Position numbers and translations under genes: made by a program
In this document: in pieces, positions 8,819-17,212 of the stretch
Layout: every line of letters begins with the position of its first letter
Numbering within the stretch: the stretch's first letter is position 1
Source: Dendrosporobacter quercicolus
GTDB lineage: Bacteria; Bacillota; Negativicutes; DSM-1736; Dendrosporobacteraceae
Direction of reading: 5' to 3'
Assembly (NCBI RefSeq): GCF_900104455.1
Contig: NZ_FNHB01000005.1
Coordinates: 1 to 64,000, forward strand
DNA: 64,000 bases
Notes under the pieces: generated by a model
The model's database searches: none
What the model was told of the DNA's origin: nothing
Seen by the model: only the letters and a program-made list of their open reading frames with translations

Positions 8819-9694
8819 TTGTCTTTTAGATTTGTCGTTGTTGATGATGATATCAGCATCAGAAAAATCATTTATAATATTATCGAGCAGGCGGGATTAG
8901 GGCGCTTAGTGGCTGAATGCGAGGACGGGCTGTCAGCCGAGCAAATCATCCTGGACGCAGAGCCGGATATTGTACTGGTTGACTTGCTGCTGCCGGGCCA
9001 GGATGGGGTGGCCCTGATAAAAAAACTGCGGGACAACACGACAGCGTCTTTTATCATGATATCGGAAAGCGACAGCCAGCAAATGATTACGCAGGCGTAT
9101 GAGAATGGCATTGAATTTTTTATTCATAAGCCAATCAATGTACTCGAGCTTGTTTCGGTGCTGAACAAAGTTCAGGAAAGCCGCAAATTAAAGCAGTTTG
9201 TGACGTTAATATCACAGACAACCGCCCGCTATGCCTCCGGAGCGTCCGGTACAGCGGCAAGCCCGGCTGTTCAAAGTTTTGAAATAAACAAAAGGCCGAA
9301 AATATATAAAGCTTTTTCCGATATGGGCATCATTGGTGAAGCAGGGGCTAAGAATATTTACCAGGTAGCCCAGCTGATTGATCAAATTGTTCATGGCTCA
9401 GGGAAGTCATACCAGCTGCATGAGGTATATCAGCAGCTGTCGCTGCAGATCAGTACTGATGTTAAAACAATTGAGCAGCGGATTCGGCGTTCAATAATAA
9501 AAGCGATGCAGAATTTAGCCAATTTAGGCGTCGATGATTATCATAATGAAAAATTTCAGTTATATAGTACCGGGTTATTTGAATTTAAAGAGGTACGTCA
9601 GGAAATGAACTTTATTCTCGGGAAAAGCCAGTACCATGGCAAGATTAATGTAAAGAAATTTATTGAAGGCCTGTTGTTCCTGGCCGGTGAATAG
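8819..9694 (+). CDS. Response regulator, receiver plus YcbB domain (GlnL-like)
   Basis: About 291 aa. The receiver domain at residues 1-120 has the acidic pair in VVVDDD, the phospho-acceptor Asp in DIVLVDLLLPGQDG and the Lys in FIHKPIN. The C-terminal part matches the YcbB domain of B. subtilis GlnL (KAFSDMGIIGEAGAKNI, then ISTDVKTIEQRIRRSI), a DNA-binding region used by few regulators. The start is taken as TTG at 8819 because GGGAGG at 8805-8810 is well placed for it; an upstream GTG overlaps that site. A terminator follows directly. Its likely target is the symporter gene at 9901. Confidence 0.85.
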   Translation: MSFRFVVVDDDISIRKIIYNIIEQAGLGRLVAECEDGLSAEQIILDAEPDIVLVDLLLPGQDGVALIKKLRDNTTASFIMISESDSQQMITQAYENGIEFFIHKPINVLELVSVLNKVQESRKLKQFVTLISQTTARYASGASGTAASPAVQSFEINKRPKIYKAFSDMGIIGEAGAKNIYQVAQLIDQIVHGSGKSYQLHEVYQQLSLQISTDVKTIEQRIRRSIIKAMQNLANLGVDDYHNEKFQLYSTGLFEFKEVRQEMNFILGKSQYHGKINVKKFIEGLLFLAGE

Positions 9695-9724
9695 ACATCT
9701 GCGGTTGATGCAGATGTTTTTTTT
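9695..9724 (+). terminator. Terminator after the response regulator
   Basis: Stem ACATCTGC/GCAGATGT with a 7-nt loop and a run of nine T. It begins right at the stop codon of the regulator gene. Confidence 0.9.
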
Positions 9725-9823
9725 TGCCAAATCTTTGTAAAAGAATGAATTCCTGGCAGAGGTTGTGGGAATATTTAGATTTTTTAAACAATGAATAAGT
9801 ATACAAAACAATGTTTCGTCGGA

Positions 9824-9839
9824 TTTTGTAGTTTTTTAT
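9824..9839 (+). promoter_or_regulatory. Candidate GlnL-type direct-repeat operator
   Basis: TTTTGT-N4-TTTTAT lies 61 nt before the symporter start. From memory, GlnL of B. subtilis binds a direct repeat TTTTGT-N4-TTTTGT, so this is one mismatch away. In an AT-rich leader such a match can arise by chance; the location between a GlnL-like gene and a transporter is what makes it interesting. A 14-nt stretch at 9862-9875 in the same leader matches the end of a repeat element at 38460. Confidence 0.35.
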
Positions 9840-9900
9840 ATTCAAGCACTTATATTTACCCTAGTACCGTGCGTCGAATTGTTTAAGGGAGGTTTTTGGA

Positions 9901-11148
9901 ATGGCAAAAGGTAAGGGAGTCGGTATTTCCACTCAAATATTCATTGCCCTCATGCTTGGGATTATATTTGGCTACATTTTTCCCAATTACGGAGTGGCAT
10001 TGAAACCGGTTGGCGATATGTTTATCCGGATGATCAAAATGATTGTGGTGCCATTGGTCTTTAGTTCATTGATTATGGGAATTGCCGGAACCGGTGATTT
10101 TAAAAAATTAGGCCGGCTGGGTGCAAAATCCATTATTTGGTTTGAGCTTGCCACCACATTGGCCTTGTTTGTTGGTTTGGCGGTAGTAAATATCGTGCAG
10201 CCGGGCGCTGGCGTAACCAGTGTAGCGGCCGATACCAGTACAGTAACAGCTGCAGCCCAAAAGTCGATTGATATGATGCAAATGATTGTCAATATTGTAC
10301 CTACGAACGTAGTGGATGCCGCTGGCCGGGGAGATATGCTGCAAATCATATTATTCTCTACTTTCTTTGGCGTTGCGGCCGCTTCACTGGGACCTGTCGG
10401 CAAGCCGGTGGTTGATTTGTCAAAAAGTGTTGCTGAGATCATGTTTAAAGTCACCTGGTATGTCATGAAACTGGCGCCAATCGGTGTATTTGCGCTGATT
10501 GCCTACACGGTCGGCAAATTTGGCTTGGATATGCTCATTCCCCTGGCCAAATTGGTTGGCTCGCTGTATTTTGCGCTGGTGCTGTTTGTCCTGCTGCTGG
10601 TTACCGGTGCAACTGTCACTTTTCGGATTAATTTCTTTCATTTGCTTAGAGCCATTAAGGAGCCTGTTATTCTGGCCTTTTCAACCGCTGCCAGTGAAGC
10701 GGCGTTGCCGATCGCAATGGAAAAGCTTGAAAAATTCGGTGTTCCCAAGCATATTGTAACTTTTGTATTGCCTACAGGTTACACCTTTAATCTGGACGGT
10801 TCTACCTTGTACAGCGCCTTAGCGGTTGTCTTTATCGCCCAGGTCTACGGCATACCGTTTGATTTATCGCAGCAGCTGCTGATGGTCTTGACCCTGATGC
10901 TGTCAACCAAAGGAATTGCTGCAGTGCCGGGCGCTTCACTGATTGTTATTGCCGGTACGGCCTCCGCTTTCGGAATTCCGGTTGAAGGGATAGCCATTAT
11001 TCTGGGGGTTGACCGTATTATGGATATGGCCCGTACAGCCTGTAATGTTGTTGGCAACTGTGTGGCGGCAGTCGTTGTTGCCCGCTGGGAAAACGAGCTG
11101 CCTGACTCTGTGCTGGAACAGGCCTATACGCAAAGCTATGAAGCTTAA
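9901..11148 (+). CDS. Dicarboxylate/amino acid:cation symporter (DAACS, GltP/GltT-like)
   Basis: Product of 415 aa, an inner-membrane glutamate-transporter-fold protein with about eight TM helices and two re-entrant hairpins. HP1 carries STAASEAALP (about residues 260-269), TM7 carries GYTFNLDGSTLY (about 293-304) and TM8 carries DRIMDMARTACNVVGNC. In TM8 the Asp and Arg of DMART, which bind the amino group and side-chain carboxylate of aspartate in GltPh, are kept. This favours glutamate/aspartate over C4-dicarboxylates, where DctA has Ser-Glu-Ala-Arg. The aspartate that ligates sodium in GltPh (VTGD) is Asn here (VVGN). The ATG at 9901 follows AAGGGAGGTTTTTGG. Confidence 0.88.
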   Translation: MAKGKGVGISTQIFIALMLGIIFGYIFPNYGVALKPVGDMFIRMIKMIVVPLVFSSLIMGIAGTGDFKKLGRLGAKSIIWFELATTLALFVGLAVVNIVQPGAGVTSVAADTSTVTAAAQKSIDMMQMIVNIVPTNVVDAAGRGDMLQIILFSTFFGVAAASLGPVGKPVVDLSKSVAEIMFKVTWYVMKLAPIGVFALIAYTVGKFGLDMLIPLAKLVGSLYFALVLFVLLLVTGATVTFRINFFHLLRAIKEPVILAFSTAASEAALPIAMEKLEKFGVPKHIVTFVLPTGYTFNLDGSTLYSALAVVFIAQVYGIPFDLSQQLLMVLTLMLSTKGIAAVPGASLIVIAGTASAFGIPVEGIAIILGVDRIMDMARTACNVVGNCVAAVVVARWENELPDSVLEQAYTQSYEA

Positions 11149-11162
11149 ATTAAACAAAAATG

Positions 11163-11201
11163 GAGAGGATATGCAGTTTTACTGCATATCCTCTCATTTT
11201 T
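11163..11201 (+). terminator. Terminator after the symporter gene
   Basis: A perfect 15-bp stem (GAGAGGATATGCAGT and its complement) with a TTT loop, followed by ATTTTTA. Confidence 0.9.
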
Positions 11202-11289
11202 AGGCTGGAAAAATCATTTTGAGAGGTACAGGGGCAAACAGCGGTTGATGTTCCGCAAAGACGGAGAGGAAGCTAGCTTATCCGGCATT

Positions 11290-12381
11290 TCAGGAAAGCA
11301 GCGACAGTACGTCTTCTTCGGTGAGAACTCTCCGGATACAGCGGCCCGGGCATTCGGCAAGCTTGAGTTGTTGACCTGCAGTAAGTTTTTGCTTATTCGC
11401 ATCGGCAATCAGCTGAATAACCGGCAGGAAAGGCAATCCGGACGGTACGCTGGTAACTACGCCAAACTCTCCGGTATTGAGCTGAACCGTGCTGCCAACC
11501 GGATAAATGGCAACGTGATTTAAAAAGCTTTGGAGCAGTTCACTGTCAAAATGCGTTCCGGAAGAGGCCAGTAAAATCTCGTAAGCCTGATGAGGCAGCA
11601 TCGCTTTGCGGTAGGGACGATCGGAGGTCAGGGCATCATAAACATCAGCAATCGCCACAATCCGGGCATATTCGTGAATCTGGCCTTCCTTCAGACCCCG
11701 CGGATAGCCTTTGCCGTCATAACGTTCCTGGTGCTGGTAAGCAACATGCATCGGGACTACCGACATTTCAGCGCAAGATTTACGCAGTAATTCAAAGCCG
11801 GCTTCAGAATGGGTGCGCATGATCATAAATTCATCATCAGACAATTTGCCCGGCTTATTCAATATGTTCAGCGGAACTAGCGTCTTCCCTATATCATGAA
11901 GCAAGGCGCCCAGGGCCAGTTCGCCAAGCCGGGCCGGGGTATAGTCGCGGGTTACGGCAATCATGGTGGCTAAGGCGCAGACGTTAACAGAATGGGCAAA
12001 GGTGTAATCGTCATATAAACGGACATCGGTCAGGTGAATCATTGCATTGCGATTCTGGGTAATTTCAGCTACGATTGTTTGGATGGTCGGCTGGAGCGCC
12101 GACAATTCAAGCTTATTGCAAATCTGGACATTTTCGAACACTTTTTTTATGTTTTTAATGGTTTGGACCCGTGTCTCCTCCCGTAAAATTTCCGGCATTT
12201 CAAGATCAGGGAAACTGGCATGTTTTATGTAGACGGAAGCGATTTCCAACTGGTGCAGGCGCCTGATATAAGCAGCGGTCAAAGTAACATCGGCGCAAAG
12301 CATAAGCTGGCCGTCAGCACTATAAATATTACGGGCGACGACCATTCCGGGTTTGAGGTTATGAAGTGAAATTCGTTGCAT
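11290..12381 (-). CDS. HD-GYP domain protein, likely c-di-GMP phosphodiesterase
   Basis: Product of 363 aa. An N-terminal domain (residues 1-120, starting MQRISLHNLKPGMVVARNIY) is common in Firmicute HD-GYP proteins. The HD-GYP domain follows with AHSVNVCALA, LLHDIGK, HSEAGFELL, HQERYDGKGYPRGL (GYP intact) and the following IVAIADVYDALTSDRPYR. All the usual metal ligands appear to be present, so hydrolysis of cyclic di-GMP to pGpG/GMP is expected. The C-terminal segment after about 280 (AIYPVGSTVQLNTGEFGVV) is also found in the second HD-GYP protein at 34719. The ATG at 12381 has AGAGGGAACGT before it. Confidence 0.9.
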   Translation of the reverse strand: MQRISLHNLKPGMVVARNIYSADGQLMLCADVTLTAAYIRRLHQLEIASVYIKHASFPDLEMPEILREETRVQTIKNIKKVFENVQICNKLELSALQPTIQTIVAEITQNRNAMIHLTDVRLYDDYTFAHSVNVCALATMIAVTRDYTPARLGELALGALLHDIGKTLVPLNILNKPGKLSDDEFMIMRTHSEAGFELLRKSCAEMSVVPMHVAYQHQERYDGKGYPRGLKEGQIHEYARIVAIADVYDALTSDRPYRKAMLPHQAYEILLASSGTHFDSELLQSFLNHVAIYPVGSTVQLNTGEFGVVTSVPSGLPFLPVIQLIADANKQKLTAGQQLKLAECPGRCIRRVLTEEDVLSLLS

Positions 12382-12721
12382 ACGTTCCCTCTTTTAAATA
12401 GTTTACGAATTGCTTTTTCAAGTAAAATAATATTCGGCATATTGCAATAAAAACCTGCAAAGCACTCCCCCGAGGCCAGCGTAAAAATATGTTGTTTTAT
12501 GGAAAATATCGGGGAAATAACCATTAAGTCCGGTTTGAAAATGGGCAGAGTACGCCACAAAGCTGGTGCAAAATATAATTCGCCGGGCTGGTTGGAAATT
12601 TCGTCAAACCGAGGTTAAAACTTAAAATAACGTCAGACTGAAAATCAGACGCTGTTATGGCAGGTTTTTTGTACTGCCGCGCGAATGATTAAATAAAAGC
12701 AGTTAAACAGGGGGTCATCAA
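12382..12721. other. 340-bp intergenic region
   Basis: Divergent spacer between the HD-GYP gene and the CopZ-like gene. It is AT-rich near 12400-12440 (ATAATATT), where the HD-GYP promoter probably lies. A weak imperfect hairpin at about 12626-12655 (ATAACGTC with GACGCTGTTAT) is followed by GGCAGGTTTTTTG and could be a leaky terminator or part of the copZ leader. No gene is seen. Confidence 0.4.
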
Positions 12722-12928
12722 ATGGAGAAACAAACTTTCATAGTTGAAGGCATGAGTTGTAACCATTGCAAGAATGCAGTAGAAACGGCAGTTGGCGCTC
12801 TGCCTGGCGTAAAAACGGCCGAAGTTGATTTGGCAGCCAAGCAATTGACGGTGGAGTTCGATGCGTCTATTCTTAGTATTGCCCGGATAAAGTCAGCGAT
12901 TGAAGAGCAGGGTTATGATGTAGCCTGA
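12722..12928 (+). CDS. copZ: CopZ-like heavy-metal chaperone (HMA domain)
   Basis: Product of 68 aa consisting of one HMA domain. The metal-binding loop GMSCNHC (residues 9-15) is of the CxxC type, and the conserved GYDVA end is present. It should bind Cu(I) and hand it to a P-type ATPase, although other soft metals cannot be excluded. No CopA ATPase or CsoR regulator is adjacent, so its partner must be elsewhere. The ATG follows AGGGGGTCATCAA. It is the only gene of its unit; the next promoter begins 17 nt after the stop. Confidence 0.88.
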   Translation: MEKQTFIVEGMSCNHCKNAVETAVGALPGVKTAEVDLAAKQLTVEFDASILSIARIKSAIEEQGYDVA

Positions 12929-12944
12929 CCTATCGCCGGTGAAC

Positions 12945-12974
12945 TTGACGAAAACTGTTGTATTTTGTTATACT
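12945..12974 (+). promoter_or_regulatory. Sigma-70 type promoter for the LCP gene
   Basis: TTGACG at 12945-12950 and TATACT at 12969-12974 with an 18-bp spacer. The transcript would start near 12981 and have a leader of about 180 nt before the LCP start codon. Confidence 0.65.
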
Positions 12975-12976
12975 AG

Positions 12977-13004
12977 AACAAGCTCCCATTAGGGGGCTTG
13001 TTTA
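12977..13004 (+). terminator. Hairpin at the transcript start, terminator or attenuator
   Basis: Stem AACAAGCTCCC/GGGGGCTTGTT (11 bp, one G-T pair) with an ATTA loop, followed by TTATT. It overlaps the predicted start of the LCP transcript, so it may end copZ transcription arriving from upstream rather than act on the LCP leader. Confidence 0.5.
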
Positions 13005-13044
13005 TTATGGCTAAAACAACGCTTTGCACATAATTGCCGATGGA

Positions 13045-13122
13045 GAAACTGCCCGGACTGAAGCGAATTGCCGGACAGTTTCAGTTCAGTGCTGACTTTG
13101 GCTGGGGCAGTCAGTTTTTTTT
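13045..13122 (+). terminator. Two further hairpins in the LCP leader, the second with a T8 tail
   Basis: The first stem is GAAACTGCCCGG/CCGGACAGTTTC (13045-13082, one mismatch). The second is GCTGACT/AGTCAGT (13091-13115) followed directly by TTTTTTT, 43 nt before the LCP start. A U-rich terminator between promoter and gene suggests attenuation. Alternative pairings between the two stems (CAGTTCAG with CTGACT-like segments) look possible. Confidence 0.5.
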
Positions 13123-13164
13123 GATTGCATATTTCTGAATGTACAGAAAGAAAGGAGTGCATTT

Positions 13165-14595
13165 ATGAGCCGTTTGGAAAAGCGTCTTTCTGAACAGAAG
13201 CAGATCCAGATTAAACGGATACTTGCGGTTTTGGCGGCATTGTCGATATTTGTAATGGCAACCGGCGCATCTTATTATTGGTTCAGCACCGGTTTATTTG
13301 AACGGCCTGAGGATCCTCCAACTGAATTGATGACAGCCCAAAATAAAATGAATATTATGGTTTTGGGGGTGGATGAACGTTCAGATGACGTCGGCCGCTC
13401 CGATACTCTGTTTTTGGTAACTGTAGATACCAATACCAAAGAAGTGGCCATGCTTTCCATTCCCCGTGATACCAGAGTGAGAACTCCGGGACATGGTTAT
13501 GATAAAATCAATCATGCCTACGCCAATGGCGGGCATAAGCTGACGCAGCAGGCAGTGGAAGGCTTGCTGGGTATTTCAATTGACCGTTATATTATGATTG
13601 ATTTTCATTCTTTTAATAAAATTATTGATGCAGTTGGCGGCGTAGATATTGAGGTTGAAAAAAGGATGTATTATGAAGATCCTTATGATGGCGATGGCGG
13701 GCTGGTTATTGACCTGCAGCCGGGCTTGCAGCATTTGGATGGTGAAGCAGCGATTCAATATGTTCGCTACCGTGATGAAGATGGCGATATCGGCCGCGTT
13801 CAGCGGCAGCAAAAATTTATCAAGGCGTTGATGAAAGAGGTTGCCAGCCCGTCGGTGATCACCCGCATACCGGCCATCATTCAGCAAGTGAGCTCAGCAA
13901 TTAAAACAGATATGACTACGACTGAAATGCTAAATCTGGCCCGGATTTTAAATGATGCCTACAAAAACGGGCTTAAGACCGATATGGTTCCCGGAAAACC
14001 GGCATATATCAGCGATATCAGCTATTGGCTGCCCGATATTGTGGCGCTTAGGCAACATCTTGCCCAGACGCTGGGCCTGGAAATGGGCGCTCAATATGCT
14101 GCTACCGCCAGGCAGGAGGCGCGGGACTATGAAACCTCCATTCCCAAAGAGATGAAAGTGGCGGAAACGCCCAAGGAAGTAAAACCTGATACCGAAACGA
14201 CGGCCAAGGATGATAAAGACAACAAGGCTGATGAAAAAGACGAAGAGGACCAGCCAAAGTCTGAGTCTAAGCAAAAGGCTAAGCAAAAGCAAAAGGCTAA
14301 ATCCACCTCTCCGGCCAAGGTAAAAGTAGAGGTGCTGAATGCCAGCGGTTCGGAAAGTGCAGGCAAGGAAATTGCCGCTGTGTTGAAAAAACAGGGATTT
14401 GAAGTGGTTGGCGTAGCCAATTTAACGGTGGCTTACCGGAATACGGTTGTGGTGTCGAATACAACGAACAGCAATGTTGTCAATAAACTGACCAATATGC
14501 CTTTTCACTATTCACTGCAGGTTACCAAGGATGAAAGCAAGGATGTGCAAGCCACAATTTTGGTGGGAACAGATTATATTGCCAATAAAGAATAA
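13165..14595 (+). CDS. LytR-CpsA-Psr (LCP) family cell-wall ligase
   Basis: Product of 476 aa. A short cytoplasmic N-terminus and one TM helix (about residues 20-40) anchor it, so the rest lies outside the inner membrane. The LCP domain spans about 62-235, with LGVDERSDDVGRSDTL, SIPRDTRVRTPGHGYDKINH and QYVRYRDEDGDIGRVQRQQ, which hold the Asp/Arg residues that bind the polyprenyl pyrophosphate. A very charged Lys/Asp/Glu linker (about 325-385) leads to a C-terminal LytR_C domain (VKVEVLNASGSESAGKEIA). These enzymes attach glycopolymers to peptidoglycan; in a diderm the substrate is unclear. The ATG follows AAAGGAGTGCATTT. Confidence 0.92.
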   Translation: MSRLEKRLSEQKQIQIKRILAVLAALSIFVMATGASYYWFSTGLFERPEDPPTELMTAQNKMNIMVLGVDERSDDVGRSDTLFLVTVDTNTKEVAMLSIPRDTRVRTPGHGYDKINHAYANGGHKLTQQAVEGLLGISIDRYIMIDFHSFNKIIDAVGGVDIEVEKRMYYEDPYDGDGGLVIDLQPGLQHLDGEAAIQYVRYRDEDGDIGRVQRQQKFIKALMKEVASPSVITRIPAIIQQVSSAIKTDMTTTEMLNLARILNDAYKNGLKTDMVPGKPAYISDISYWLPDIVALRQHLAQTLGLEMGAQYAATARQEARDYETSIPKEMKVAETPKEVKPDTETTAKDDKDNKADEKDEEDQPKSESKQKAKQKQKAKSTSPAKVKVEVLNASGSESAGKEIAAVLKKQGFEVVGVANLTVAYRNTVVVSNTTNSNVVNKLTNMPFHYSLQVTKDESKDVQATILVGTDYIANKE

Positions 14596-14601
14596 AAATG
14601 A

Positions 14602-14641
14602 TTCCGGCCGGCAGAATTACGCTGCAGGCCGGATTTTTTTC
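14602..14641 (+). terminator. Terminator after the LCP gene
   Basis: Stem TCCGGCC/GGCCGGA with an inner GCAG/CTGC pair and a T7 tail. Confidence 0.85.
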
Positions 14642-14686
14642 GCTGTTGTTGAAATAATAGTAAGGTCAGGGAAGGGAGGCGGTGCG

Positions 14687-16480
14687 ATGTGGGATCTCGA
14701 ACAATCACGCCGGATAAAAGTTTTGGCTTTACTGGTTGTTGCGGCTATGGCTGTCCTGCTGCTGCGATTGGTGTGGATGCAATTATATCAGGGCGCGCAG
14801 TATAAAAAAATTGCCGAGGAAAACCGGATTCACCAGATTTCCGATCCGGCGCCGAGAGGGATCATTTATGACCGGAATGGCGCAGTCCTGGTCAGTAACC
14901 GGCCGGCCTTCGCCATTTCAATTATTCCTGTTAACTATACGGATGAGCATGATGCGACGGGGATACTAACCGGGATTCTTGGCTGCAGCGCAGCTGAAAT
15001 TAAGCAAATGCTGCAAGCCGCGGCGGATAATCCCTATACGCCTGTACGTTTGAGGCGGGATGTTGACGCCGCGACTATTGCCAGGATTGAGGAACGGAAA
15101 GAGCGCTTGCCCGGCGTATTAATTGAAGCAATACCGGTGCGGCACTATCTATATAACGAACTGGCTGCGCATTTAATGGGCTATATCGGCATAATTAGCG
15201 AGGAAGAGTACCGGCAGCGCAAAAGTCAGGGCTATCAGGTCAATGATCTGGTTGGCAAGGCGGGTATCGAGAAGATTTGGGAAGACCTGCTGAGAGGACA
15301 GGAGGGTGGTTTACAGGTTGAAGTGAATGCCATGGGGCAGGAAGTCCAGCTGGTGGGAGAAAAAAAGGCGGCTACAGGCCAGGGGCTGGTACTGACCCTG
15401 GATGCCAATCTGCAAAAGACGGCTGAAGCTGTGTTGAAGGAGCAAATCCTGCAGGCCCGCAGGCTGGGAGCGCCGGCGACCGGCGGAGCTGTGGTCGCTT
15501 TGGATGTAAAGACCGGCGGGGTGTTGGCTTTAGCAAGCAGTCCGGGGTTTGATCCGAACCTGTTTGCCGGGGGAATTGGCAGTAAAGACTGGAATGTATT
15601 GGTCATGAATGACGATCATCCGCTGACGAACAAAACAATGCAAAGCGCATATCCGCCCGGTTCGGTGTTCAAGATCGTAACTGCGGCGGCGGCGCTGGAT
15701 TTAGGGCTTACTACCGCAACTGAGATTTTTCATGACCGGGGTGTCTATGTCTTAAATGGCTGGAGCTTTTACGGCTGGAATACCAAAGGGCTGGGCGATT
15801 TGGATATCATCGGGGCCTTGGCCTGGTCAAGCGATCCTGCTTTTTATGAGCTGGGTCATCGCCTGGGCGCCGACCGTTTAGCCAGTTATGCCCTGACTTT
15901 CGGCTTTGGACGGCCCAGTGGCATTAAACTGCCGGGTGAAGCGGCCGGACTGGTCCCAACGGAGAACTGGAAGCTTGCTGTTTATGACCAGGCGTGGTAT
16001 CCCGGTGAGACGCTGATTGCAGCAATTGGACAGGGCTATTATCTGGCGACGCCGCTGCAGCAGACCCTGCTGTTAATGGCTGTAGCCAACGGCGGTATTA
16101 TGTACAGGCCGCTGATTGTGGAGAAGGTCCTGTCCGCCGACGACGGTAAAGTGATCAGACGGTATCAGCCGGAGGTAGCTGGAACGGTATATCTTAAGCC
16201 GGAAATTTGGGATACGATCAGAAAAGGGTTAGTCGCTGTGACGACAGAAGGAACGGGCGCAGCGACGTTTAAAGGGCTGGGCGCCACTGTAGCCGGCAAA
16301 TCCGGCTCAGCCGAAACGGGCAAGGGGACGGTCCATTCCTGGTTTTCCTGTTATGCGCCGGCCGACAACCCGGAAATTGCATTGACTGTATTGGTGGAAG
16401 AAGGCGGCGAAGGCTCGATGGCGGCGGCTCCGGCAGTGCGGAAGATCCTGGACTATTATTTTGCGGCGAAAAGTCAATAA
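14687..16480 (+). CDS. Penicillin-binding protein 2 (class B transpeptidase)
   Basis: Product of 597 aa. One N-terminal TM helix at about residues 10-30 (VLALLVVAAMAVLLLRLVW) is followed by the PBP dimer domain (ISDPAPRGIIYDRNG, then LVGKAGIEKIWEDLLRG). The transpeptidase domain has the active-site SVFK inside YPPGSVFKIVTA, the SSD triad in WSSDPAFYELG (the SxD form seen in elongation PBP2s) and KSG in AGKSGSAETG. It cross-links peptidoglycan, probably for cell elongation. The ATG at 14687 is chosen because GGGAGGCGGTGCG precedes it; an in-frame ATG at 14531 lies inside the LCP gene. No mreBCD or rodA is adjacent. Confidence 0.92.
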   Translation: MWDLEQSRRIKVLALLVVAAMAVLLLRLVWMQLYQGAQYKKIAEENRIHQISDPAPRGIIYDRNGAVLVSNRPAFAISIIPVNYTDEHDATGILTGILGCSAAEIKQMLQAAADNPYTPVRLRRDVDAATIARIEERKERLPGVLIEAIPVRHYLYNELAAHLMGYIGIISEEEYRQRKSQGYQVNDLVGKAGIEKIWEDLLRGQEGGLQVEVNAMGQEVQLVGEKKAATGQGLVLTLDANLQKTAEAVLKEQILQARRLGAPATGGAVVALDVKTGGVLALASSPGFDPNLFAGGIGSKDWNVLVMNDDHPLTNKTMQSAYPPGSVFKIVTAAAALDLGLTTATEIFHDRGVYVLNGWSFYGWNTKGLGDLDIIGALAWSSDPAFYELGHRLGADRLASYALTFGFGRPSGIKLPGEAAGLVPTENWKLAVYDQAWYPGETLIAAIGQGYYLATPLQQTLLLMAVANGGIMYRPLIVEKVLSADDGKVIRRYQPEVAGTVYLKPEIWDTIRKGLVAVTTEGTGAATFKGLGATVAGKSGSAETGKGTVHSWFSCYAPADNPEIALTVLVEEGGEGSMAAAPAVRKILDYYFAAKSQ

Positions 16481-16543
16481 ATTCATGCAGCCCGACAATA
16501 AAAAACCATTTCGAAAAAGGAAATTACCGTTACAGGTCGAACT

Positions 16544-17212
16544 ATGCTAAGATATGAAAGGATGTGGCTTTTCGTGCCTTTCTATCCAGTTAATCTGCAG
16601 ATCACAGGGAAACCTTGTGTTGTGATTGGCGGCGGGTCAGTGGCAGAGCGTAAAACAGCCGCCCTGCTCAAGGCCGAAGCGGTTGTGACAGTATTGAGTC
16701 CGAAGATGACCCTCGCTTTAAGCCGATTAGCGCAAATACAGCACATTCATCATGTGGACAGGCTGTACCGGCAAGGAGATCTCGCCGGTTTTTTTCTCGT
16801 TATCTGTGCAACCGATGACCCCGGGATCAACCGGCAGGCTGCCCGGGAAGCCGCGAGCCGGGGTATTTTGGTCAATGTCGTTGATGAACCGGATATTGGC
16901 AATTTTCACGTGCCGGCGCAGATTACGCGGGGCGATTTGCTCCTGACTGTGTCAACCGGCGGTAAAAGTCCGGCGTTCGCCAGTCAATTGCGGCGGGAAC
17001 TGGCTGAACGGTATGGCGAAGAGTATGGAACCTATCTGGATATCGTGGCCGCAGTCCGGGCTGAAATGAAGAGTAAGCTGGCGACCGCAGGAGAACGGGA
17101 GCAGTTTTGGCGGGATAGTTTTGACGAAGAGGTAATACTCTTGCTGCGGCAAGGTAAGATAAATGAGGCGGAGGCTAGGATTAGGAATGCAACTGGTAGT
17201 TTTAGGTCTTAA
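16544..17212 (+). CDS. Precorrin-2 dehydrogenase / sirohydrochlorin ferrochelatase
   Basis: Up to 222 aa, a CysG N-terminal/Met8p-like protein. The NAD-binding motif is CVVIGGGSVAERKTAALLKA (about residues 25-44) and the conserved active-site region NVVDEPDIGNFHVPAQITRG follows. It oxidises precorrin-2 to sirohydrochlorin and may insert iron to give siroheme; its substrate comes from the CobA half of the fusion at 19477. Starts at ATG 16544 (AGGT 7 nt before) and GTG 16574 (AAAGG upstream, closer to the usual YPVNL start) are both possible. It is the first gene of the tetrapyrrole operon, and its 3' end overlaps hemA by 26 nt. Confidence 0.88.
   Translation: MLRYERMWLFVPFYPVNLQITGKPCVVIGGGSVAERKTAALLKAEAVVTVLSPKMTLALSRLAQIQHIHHVDRLYRQGDLAGFFLVICATDDPGINRQAAREAASRGILVNVVDEPDIGNFHVPAQITRGDLLLTVSTGGKSPAFASQLRRELAERYGEEYGTYLDIVAAVRAEMKSKLATAGEREQFWRDSFDEEVILLLRQGKINEAEARIRNATGSFRS

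Noticed and set aside
13948-14420. Open frames antisense to the LCP gene
   Set aside because: They come from the Lys/Asp/Glu-rich linker read backwards and are low-complexity shadows.
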